This document shows positions 6,628 through 12,126 of a stretch of 32,148 nucleotides of DNA, in pieces. The stretch covers positions 1 through 32,148 of the IMG/VR virus record IMGVR_UViG_3300030202_000520; one strand, given 5' to 3'. The position numbers were made by a program, and so were the translations under genes. The first letter of the stretch is position 1; every line of letters starts with the position of its first letter. Origin of the DNA: a virus. A model generated the notes under the pieces. That model was not told the origin of the DNA, searched no databases, and saw only the letters and a program-made list of their open reading frames with translations.

Positions 6628-7095
6628 ATGGCAGTAATAACAGGAAAAGCTTATTGGGCATCCATAACAACACCAAATAAAACATTTGATATAGATGGTG
6701 TATGGACGCTTGATGTATGTAATCTTGATAAGAAGAACATTGAGATGGTTAAAGCAGATGGGCTTACTATTAAGAATAAAGGTGATGAAAGAGGAGATTT
6801 TGTTACTATTAAAAGAAAGGTTAAAAGAAAAGATGGTAATGAAAATGCTGCACCTAATGTAGTAGATGCTCAGAAAAGACCTCTTATCAATACACTAATA
6901 GGTAATGGCTCAATAGTTAATGTACTATACTCTACATATGATTGGGAGTTTAAAGGTAGAAAAGGTACATCAGCTGACCTTAAATCAGTACAAGTAACAG
7001 ACCTTGTGCCATATGAGACAGGACCAAAGGAAGATTTTGAAGTAGTCAAAGATGGATATACTTCAAATGAAGATAGCTCTGTAGCTTTCGCTTAA
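6628..7095 (+). CDS. T7 gp2.5-like single-stranded DNA-binding protein
   Basis: A 155-residue protein lying between DNA polymerase and exonuclease genes, the usual place for SSB in T7-like phages. Its beta-rich pattern fits an OB fold of the gp2.5 kind (AYWASITTPNKTFDIDGVWTLDV, DERGDFVTIKRKVKRKDGNE, SIVNVLYSTYDWEFKGRKG, KSVQVTDLVPYE). It ends in an acidic segment (KEDFEVVKDGYTSNEDSS) as SSBs use to contact polymerase and helicase, although the last residues (VAFA) are not acidic and the terminal Phe of T7 gp2.5 is one residue from the end. It coats single-stranded DNA during replication and recombination. The gene has its own promoter and terminator, suggesting high separate expression. Confidence 0.82.
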   Translation: MAVITGKAYWASITTPNKTFDIDGVWTLDVCNLDKKNIEMVKADGLTIKNKGDERGDFVTIKRKVKRKDGNENAAPNVVDAQKRPLINTLIGNGSIVNVLYSTYDWEFKGRKGTSADLKSVQVTDLVPYETGPKEDFEVVKDGYTSNEDSSVAFA

Positions 7096-7110
7096 TTCCC
7101 TTGGGAATGG

Positions 7111-7147
7111 AGGGAGTAGTTTTGTTCATTTTACTACTCCCTTTTTT
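7111..7147 (+). terminator. rho-independent terminator after SSB
   Basis: A perfect 10-bp stem, agggagtagt (7111-7120) with actactccct (7133-7142), a T-rich 12-base loop, and then TTTTT (7143-7147). A smaller palindrome attccc-tt-gggaat (7095-7108) precedes it. The T-run ends three bases before the ATG of the exonuclease gene, so the next gene must rely on read-through. Confidence 0.85.
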
Positions 7148-7150
7148 ATT

Positions 7151-8014
7151 ATGAAAAATATAGATACATTAGTTGAAGATATTTATAAGCTATTTGATTT
7201 AGCTCATAAACCTAAACTATCTAAGAAAGAAGCGACAAAAGTATTAGACCAACTAGGTCGTGAAGTAAAAGATTGTCTCTTTGATTATTTGTATAACGAA
7301 CCACAAGGAAAAAATAATTTAAGATTATCTGCTATAGGTAAACCAGACAGACAACTATGGTATGATATGAAAGAAACTAAAAAAGAAAAACAATTTACAC
7401 CTGCTACAAGAATAAAGTTTTTATATGGACATATCTTAGAGTCTTTATTAATAGCTTTAACTAAACTAGCAAGTCATACTGTTACAGAAGAACAAAAAGA
7501 AGTTAGAGTACAAGGTGTTTTAGGACATCAAGATTGTAAAATAGATGGAGTATTAGTAGATATTAAAAGTGCTTCAGCTACTGCTTTTAAAAAATTTAGT
7601 AATGGTACATTAAGAGATGATGACCCCTTTGGTTATATACCACAAATATCAGCTTATGCTGAAGCTAATGGTGCTAAAGAAGCTGCATTCTTTGCTATTG
7701 ATAAACAAAGTGGCTCACTTGCCTTATTAAAATTACATGAAATGGAGATGATAAATGCAGAAGATAGGATTAAACATCTTAAAAAAGTTGTGGTACAGTC
7801 TACTGAACCTGAGAGGTGCTATAGTGATGTCCCTGATGGTACTAGTGGTAACCATAAGCTTTCGATTGGATGCGTATATTGTTCACATAAAAAAGTATGT
7901 TGGGCTGATGTTAATGAAGGTAAAGGACTGCGTGGTTTTAAGTATGCAAAAGGTGTTCGTTATCTTACACAAGTTAAAAGATTACCTGATGTTCAAGAAG
8001 TAAATGTTTCGTAG
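7151..8014 (+). CDS. RecB/Cas4-like PD-(D/E)XK exonuclease
   Basis: A nuclease of the phage exonuclease/Cas4/RecB superfamily, likely the counterpart of T7 gp6 for DNA degradation and recombination. Visible are the N-terminal LVEDIYKLFD helix, RLSAIGKPDRQLWY (about 58-71), GHILES with E97, the catalytic strand D132...D137-I-K139 (IDGVLVDIKS), and the QISAY motif (Q165, Y169). Near the C-terminus cysteines 223, 241, 244 and 250 (GCVYC...KVCW) could bind an iron-sulfur cluster or zinc. In Cas4/AddB the first cysteine lies near the N-terminus before the R..Y motif, and here that position has Pro/Asp. ATG 7151 has no ribosome site, because the terminator T-run lies directly before it. It overlaps the next gene by 11 bases. 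Confidence 0.85.
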   Translation: MKNIDTLVEDIYKLFDLAHKPKLSKKEATKVLDQLGREVKDCLFDYLYNEPQGKNNLRLSAIGKPDRQLWYDMKETKKEKQFTPATRIKFLYGHILESLLIALTKLASHTVTEEQKEVRVQGVLGHQDCKIDGVLVDIKSASATAFKKFSNGTLRDDDPFGYIPQISAYAEANGAKEAAFFAIDKQSGSLALLKLHEMEMINAEDRIKHLKKVVVQSTEPERCYSDVPDGTSGNHKLSIGCVYCSHKKVCWADVNEGKGLRGFKYAKGVRYLTQVKRLPDVQEVNVS

Positions 8015-8414
8015 TAAATCTGAAGAAAAAATATATAATTATCTTTTAAATAAAAAGATACCTCATGAATATGAAAAAGGTAAAATAGAATATCAATGGT
8101 TAGAAGATAAAAAATATATTCCTGATTTTATATTAAAAGAAAATGGTATTATATTAGAAGTAAAAGGTAGATTTGTAAGAGAAGATAGAAAGAAACATCT
8201 CTTTATAAGAAAACAAAAACCAGAATTAGATATTAGATTTATATTTGATAATCCAAAAGCTAAGTTATATAAAGGTGGAAAGATGACTAATGCGAGTTGG
8301 TGTGATAAATATAAATTTAAATACTGTTCATTAAGAGAAGGAATACCAGAGGCATGGTTTAATGAAAGAAAAACCAGAAATAATTTATACGGAATATTTG
8401 CAGAAATCATTTAG
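8004..8414 (+). CDS. T7 endonuclease I-like Holliday junction resolvase
   Basis: A close relative of T7 gp3 endonuclease I, which cuts branched DNA and Holliday junctions during recombination and maturation. Length is 136 residues, versus 149 in T7. Motifs follow the T7 protein in order: SEEKIYNYLLNKKIPHEYE, YIPDFIL with D41, IILEVKGRF with E52 and K54, then DRKKHLFIRKQKPELDIRFI and KAKLYKGG, ending with IPEAWF. The four catalytic residues E8, D41, E52 and K54 match T7 E20, D55, E65 and K67. The start overlaps the exonuclease end (ATG inside GTAAATGTTTCGTAG), and the end overlaps the next gene by 53 bases. Confidence 0.95.
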   Translation: MFRSKSEEKIYNYLLNKKIPHEYEKGKIEYQWLEDKKYIPDFILKENGIILEVKGRFVREDRKKHLFIRKQKPELDIRFIFDNPKAKLYKGGKMTNASWCDKYKFKYCSLREGIPEAWFNERKTRNNLYGIFAEII

Positions 8415-8700
8415 TGAATGTCCCACAGAAAGATTATTATTTCTTTCAGTGATACTTCAAGCTTTATTAGATGCAACTAAACCAACAGCCTCTAATGAAA
8501 CTGATATAAGTATTGTATCAAGAGACCAAGCTAAAGGATGGTTCTTTGCAACAACAGGAGTAACCTGTTCTAACTTTGAATATGTTTGTGAAAGTGCAAA
8601 CTTAAATCCTAAATATGTTAGAGGATTTGCATACAAAGTATTACAGTCAAAAGAAATTAAATATGTAAGAAAAAGAATTAATAAATTATTATCTAAATGA
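8362..8700 (+). CDS. conserved-looking hypothetical protein, putative DNA-binding
   Basis: A 112-residue protein, largely helical. The central part has a pattern I associate with a widespread small phage family, an 'A..W' helix followed by 'F..VCE..gL.P..vR' (RDQAKGWFFATT, NFEYVCESANLNPKYVRGFA). This looks like a helix-turn-helix and ends in a basic tail (KYVRKRINKLLSK). A transcriptional or DNA-packaging regulator is possible but unproven. ATG 8362 lies inside the resolvase gene, with GAGG about 10 bases upstream. The overlap of 53 bases is unusually long, but the next in-frame ATG is too far inside. Confidence 0.65.
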   Translation: MKEKPEIIYTEYLQKSFSECPTERLLFLSVILQALLDATKPTASNETDISIVSRDQAKGWFFATTGVTCSNFEYVCESANLNPKYVRGFAYKVLQSKEIKYVRKRINKLLSK

Positions 8701-8701
8701 G

Positions 8702-8729
8702 TTGACTATGGATATGTTAATGATATACT
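8702..8729 (+). promoter_or_regulatory. sigma70-like promoter P1 for RNR operon
   Basis: TTGACT (8702-8707), 16-base spacer, TATACT (8724-8729), with TGA directly before the -10 box, forming an extended -10 element. First of two tandem units of 28 bases. Confidence 0.55.
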
Positions 8730-8827
8730 TTGACTCAACACATGATATTAATATATTTTTTTTATTATTAGGAATATGTATAGGTATGTTAATTATATTA
8801 GCAGCCTATTTTTTATCAAAACTTTAG
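8708..8827 (+). CDS. small membrane peptide, 39 aa
   Basis: A 39-residue frame from ATG 8708 to TAG 8825-8827. After a short acidic start (MDMLMIYFDSTHD), residues 14-38 form one long hydrophobic span (INIFFLLLGICIGMLIILAAYF), clearly transmembrane. There is no strong ribosome site before ATG 8708, and the DNA also carries two promoter-like boxes, so the 5' half could be regulatory rather than coding. The start at Met3, Met5 or Met27 is also possible. The membrane-like composition and exact fit before the next ribosome site argue that it is real. Function unknown. Confidence 0.4.
   Translation: MDMLMIYFDSTHDINIFFLLLGICIGMLIILAAYFLSKL
8730..8757 (+). promoter_or_regulatory. sigma70-like promoter P2 for RNR operon
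   Basis: TTGACT (8730-8735), 16-base spacer, TATATT (8752-8757), directly adjacent to P1 with the same 28-base geometry. Its predicted start, near 8764, would precede the DUF3310 gene by about 73 bases. Confidence 0.4.
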
Positions 8828-8836
8828 GAGATTAAA

Positions 8837-9127
8837 ATGGGAATGATGGATGAAGCAATTAAAAAAACAGTACAAGATAAAGATTTTAAACAAACAAACC
8901 TTAAAGAAGCTGCAAGTCGTAAAAAACAAATAGGTGGTAGTCATTATAAGAATTTTAAAATTCAACCAGTAGATTATATTATGCAAAATGATTTAACTTT
9001 TTTAGAAGGAAATGTAATTAAATATACAACTAGAGCTAGAAAGAAAAATGGTATTGAAGATTATGAAAAAGCAAAACATTGTCTTGAATTATTAATTACA
9101 CACGCAAAGGAACATGGACATGAATAA
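8837..9127 (+). CDS. DUF3310-family protein
   Basis: A 96-residue protein with the full signature of phage DUF3310 proteins: KQIGGSHYKNFKIQPVDYI, then LTFLEGNVIKYTTRARKKNG and IEDYEKAKHCLELLI. The conserved GG-HY, IQP.dyi, eGN.IKY..R and KNG..D..KA.h blocks are all present. Family members are common in phage replication or nucleotide-metabolism regions, and their biochemical function is not established as far as I know. It has a good TTAGGAG site and overlaps the RNR gene by 8 bases, so a link to nucleotide supply is likely from context. Confidence 0.9.
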   Translation: MGMMDEAIKKTVQDKDFKQTNLKEAASRKKQIGGSHYKNFKIQPVDYIMQNDLTFLEGNVIKYTTRARKKNGIEDYEKAKHCLELLITHAKEHGHE

Positions 9128-11039
9128 CTATTTACCAACAGACTATCAAACATTTATACATGCTTCTAGGTATGCACGTTGGTTACCTGATGAAGGTAGA
9201 AGAGAAAGTTGGATTGAAACAGTATCTAGGTTTAGTAATTTTATACAAGGACATTTAGATAAAAATTTAGGTGTTGTTTTACCTCCTGAAACTTGGAGAA
9301 GAATTGAAGATAATATTATAGGATTACAAGTAATGCCTTCAATGAGAGCATTAATGACAGCAGGTCCAGCATTAGAAAGAGAAAATGTATCAGGATATAA
9401 TTGTTCTTATATACCTATAGATAGTCCACGTTCTTTTGACGAAGTATTATATATACTTATGAATGGTACAGGTGTAGGTTTTTCTGTTGAAAGACAATAT
9501 GTAGATAAGTTACCTACTATACCAGATAGAGAGTTTGAAAAAACAGAAGATGTTATATCTGTAGCAGACTCTAAAGAAGGGTGGGCACGAGCATTTAGAG
9601 ATTTAATATCTTTTTTATATACAAATAGAATACCAAGAATAGACCCTAATAAAATTAGAGCAGCAGGTGAAAGATTAAAAACATTTGGAGGAAGAGCTAG
9701 TGGTCCTCAACCTTTAATTAATTTATTTGATTTTACAATTAATAAATTTAAAGAAGCTAAAGGTAGAAAATTAAATGCTATGGAAGCACATGATATAGTT
9801 TGTAAAACAGGTGAGGTGGTAGTTGTAGGTGGTGTACGTAGGTCAGCTCTTATATCTTTATCTAACTTATCAGACCAAAGATTACGCATGGCTAAATCTG
9901 GTGCATGGTGGGAAACAAATCCTGAACGAGCATTAGCTAATAACTCTGTAGCTTATACAGAAAAACCAGATGCAGGTATCTTTATGAAAGAATGGTTAGC
10001 TTTATATGAAAGTAAATCAGGTGAACGTGGTATTTTTAATAGACAATCTGCTCAAGCTAAAGCTAAAGAAAATGGTAGACGTAAATCAACTTATGATTTT
10101 GGTACGAATCCTTGTAGTGAAATTATATTAAGACCTAATCAATTTTGTAATCTTACTGAAGTAGTTGTTAGACCAGATGATACTGAAGAAATGTTACATG
10201 ATAAAATAGAAGTAGCAACTATACTAGGAACTATGCAAGCAACATTAACTAATTTTGGTTATCTTAGAAAAAGATGGAAAGATAATACAGAAGAAGAAAG
10301 ATTACTTGGTGTATCTCTTACAGGTATTATGGATAATAGTTTACTATCTAGAATGAGAATTAAACTACCAGATGTATTAAGTAAGATGAAACAGAAAGCT
10401 GTAATAACAAATGAAGAATGGTCAAAGAAGTTAGGTATACCACAGTCAGCAGCTATTACTTGTGTTAAACCTTCAGGTACAGTTAGTCAATTAGTTGACT
10501 CTGCTAGTGGGATTCATGCTAGACATAATCCTTATTACATAAGAACAGTAAGAGGAGATAAGAAAGACCCATTAACACAGTTTATGAAAGAGCAGGGTAT
10601 ACCTTGTGAAGATGATGTAATGCAGCCTAATAATTCTGTATTTTCTTTTCCTATGAAAGCAGACTCTGGTGCTATATTTAGATATACTATGACTGCTATT
10701 GAACAATTAGAAATATGGAAGTGTTATGCACAACACTGGTGTGAACATAAACCATCAGTAACTATATCTGTTAAAGAAGATGAATGGATTAATGTAGGTA
10801 ATTGGTGTTGGAATAACTTTGATACACTATCTGGTATATCATTCTTACCTTTCTCTGACCATACATATCAACAAGCACCTTATCAAGATATAGATGAGGT
10901 TACATATCAAAATCTTATTAGTAAAATGCCAACTAATATTAACTGGTCTGAACTAAGTAAGTTTGAAAAAGAAGATACAACTAAAGGTTCTCAAGAATTA
11001 GCATGTACTGCAGGTTCATGTGAATTGGTAGATATATAA
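9120..11039 (+). CDS. class II (B12-dependent) ribonucleotide reductase, monomeric RTPR type
   Basis: Reduces ribonucleotides to deoxyribonucleotides using adenosylcobalamin. The sequence follows the monomeric Lactobacillus RTPR type. The five catalytic cysteines can be placed: C95 (GYNCSY), C332 (thiyl site in NPCSE), C343 (QFCNL, 11 residues later, as C408/C419 in RTPR) and the C-terminal pair C629-x4-C634 (ACTAGSC), equivalent to C731/C736. E334 and the KPSGTVSQL phosphate loop are also present. Length is 639 versus 739 residues, so some peripheral segments are trimmed. I prefer ATG 9120 (AAGG nine bases upstream) over ATG 9114 (spacing 3), which would add two residues. It supplies dNTPs for the T7-like replisome and makes the phage dependent on host or environmental cobalamin. 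Confidence 0.95.
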   Translation: MNNYLPTDYQTFIHASRYARWLPDEGRRESWIETVSRFSNFIQGHLDKNLGVVLPPETWRRIEDNIIGLQVMPSMRALMTAGPALERENVSGYNCSYIPIDSPRSFDEVLYILMNGTGVGFSVERQYVDKLPTIPDREFEKTEDVISVADSKEGWARAFRDLISFLYTNRIPRIDPNKIRAAGERLKTFGGRASGPQPLINLFDFTINKFKEAKGRKLNAMEAHDIVCKTGEVVVVGGVRRSALISLSNLSDQRLRMAKSGAWWETNPERALANNSVAYTEKPDAGIFMKEWLALYESKSGERGIFNRQSAQAKAKENGRRKSTYDFGTNPCSEIILRPNQFCNLTEVVVRPDDTEEMLHDKIEVATILGTMQATLTNFGYLRKRWKDNTEEERLLGVSLTGIMDNSLLSRMRIKLPDVLSKMKQKAVITNEEWSKKLGIPQSAAITCVKPSGTVSQLVDSASGIHARHNPYYIRTVRGDKKDPLTQFMKEQGIPCEDDVMQPNNSVFSFPMKADSGAIFRYTMTAIEQLEIWKCYAQHWCEHKPSVTISVKEDEWINVGNWCWNNFDTLSGISFLPFSDHTYQQAPYQDIDEVTYQNLISKMPTNINWSELSKFEKEDTTKGSQELACTAGSCELVDI

Positions 11040-11047
11040 AATATTTA

Positions 11048-11076
11048 TTGACTTTAATATATAAATGATTTATAAT
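11048..11076 (+). promoter_or_regulatory. sigma70-like promoter for glycosyltransferase cassette
   Basis: TTGACT (11048-11053), 17-base spacer, consensus TATAAT (11071-11076). It sits in the 68-base gap after RNR, with a predicted start near 11083, about 25 bases before the ATG at 11108. Confidence 0.7.
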
Positions 11077-11107
11077 TAAAAGACTACAAGAATATATAGG
11101 AGATATT

Positions 11108-11902
11108 ATGAGCACAAAGATAAGAAAAGAAATGACTAACACAGTATATATAGGCTATGATTCAAGAGAAGATACAGCATATGAAGTTTTAAAATTTTCT
11201 ATAGAAAGAATAGCTACTCAAGGAGTACGTGTAGTACCAATTAAAAAAGATATTGTTTCAAGAATGGGATTGTATACTAGAAAATCTAATTCTATTGGAG
11301 GACAATCTTATGATGAAATAGACGGAAGACCTTTTTCTACTGATTTTAGTTTTACTAGATTCCTAGTGCCACATTTAAATATGTATCAAGGTTTAGCTTT
11401 ATATATGGACTGTGATATGTATATACGAACAGATATAACAGAATTATTTCAAATGTGTCAAGACCATTATTATCCTTTATGGTGTGTTAAACATAAGTAT
11501 GAACCACCTAAAGGAGTTAAGATGGATGGTAAAGCACAAGAACCTTATACTCGAAAGAACTGGTCTAGTCTTATGATGTTTAATTGTGAGCATCATTATA
11601 ATGAAAAGTTAACTATAGATGCTATTAATACTCAAACAGGAAGATGGCTACATACATTTCAATGGTTACCAGATAAAGAAGCAGATATAGGAACTATACC
11701 TGAAGAATGGAATTGGTTAGATGGACATTCACCTGAAAAATTAGAAGCAAAAAATGTGCATTTTACTACAGGTGGACCTTGGTTTAAAAACTGGGGTGGG
11801 AAAAGAGTACAAGATAATAAGTATGCTGTTGAATGGTGCAATGATGCTAAATGGTTAAAGTATAATGGTATACTACCACAAGATAAGGATTATTTAATAT
11901 GA
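11108..11902 (+). CDS. GT8-like glycosyltransferase
   Basis: A 264-residue enzyme predicted to transfer a sugar from a nucleotide-sugar donor. The N-terminus has the GT-A start VYIGYDSREDTAYEVLKFSI, and the metal/nucleotide-binding DxD is seen as LYMDCDMYIRTDI (D101, D103). Further conserved-looking elements are FTRFLVPHL, the WSSLMMFNCEH loop and a C-terminal VHFTTGGPWF. Such genes occur in many marine phages, and the acceptor (host surface glycan, virion protein or modified DNA base) cannot be read from the sequence. ATG 11108 has a TAGGAG site, and an internal ATG at 11132 is an alternative. First gene of the cassette, overlapping the next by 4 bases (ATGA). Confidence 0.88.
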   Translation: MSTKIRKEMTNTVYIGYDSREDTAYEVLKFSIERIATQGVRVVPIKKDIVSRMGLYTRKSNSIGGQSYDEIDGRPFSTDFSFTRFLVPHLNMYQGLALYMDCDMYIRTDITELFQMCQDHYYPLWCVKHKYEPPKGVKMDGKAQEPYTRKNWSSLMMFNCEHHYNEKLTIDAINTQTGRWLHTFQWLPDKEADIGTIPEEWNWLDGHSPEKLEAKNVHFTTGGPWFKNWGGKRVQDNKYAVEWCNDAKWLKYNGILPQDKDYLI

Positions 11903-12126
11903 GAGAACTTACTAATACGTTATTTAAATCACTGAGATGTCATTACAAAGCTGAAGTAAATAAAGCATTGTATCAATTAGATTTAGCTTTTCAAAAACCT
12001 GTAGCAATAGGAGAACATCCAAAGATAGTTGAAGATTCTATTGTGCTAATTAAACAATTAGCAGAAGCAGAAGAAGCATTAGAAACATTAGAAAAGAATT
12101 TTGGTGTATACAATGAACAAGTATAA
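11899..12126 (+). CDS. conserved-looking helical protein, 75 aa
   Basis: A small helical protein (MRELTNTLFKSLRCHYKAEVN, AIGEHPKIVEDSIVLIKQL, AEEALETLEKNFG). The pattern of N-terminal 'LtnTLf.S', central 'vaIGEHP' and helical tail looks like a short protein family I have seen in marine phage and cyanophage genomes next to unrelated metabolic genes. I know of no biochemical role. ATG overlaps the glycosyltransferase stop (ATGA), and its end overlaps the large fusion gene by 14 bases, so all three are probably translated together. Confidence 0.7.
   Translation: MRELTNTLFKSLRCHYKAEVNKALYQLDLAFQKPVAIGEHPKIVEDSIVLIKQLAEAEEALETLEKNFGVYNEQV

Noticed and set aside
7151-8014. Cas4 of a phage-borne CRISPR adaptation system
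   Set aside because: No cas1/cas2 or array nearby, and the N-terminal Fe-S cysteine is missing; the replication context fits a recombination exonuclease.
8701-8836. Cobalamin riboswitch ahead of the B12-dependent RNR
   Set aside because: The region is too short, AT-rich and partly coding, with no conserved B12-box-like sequence visible.
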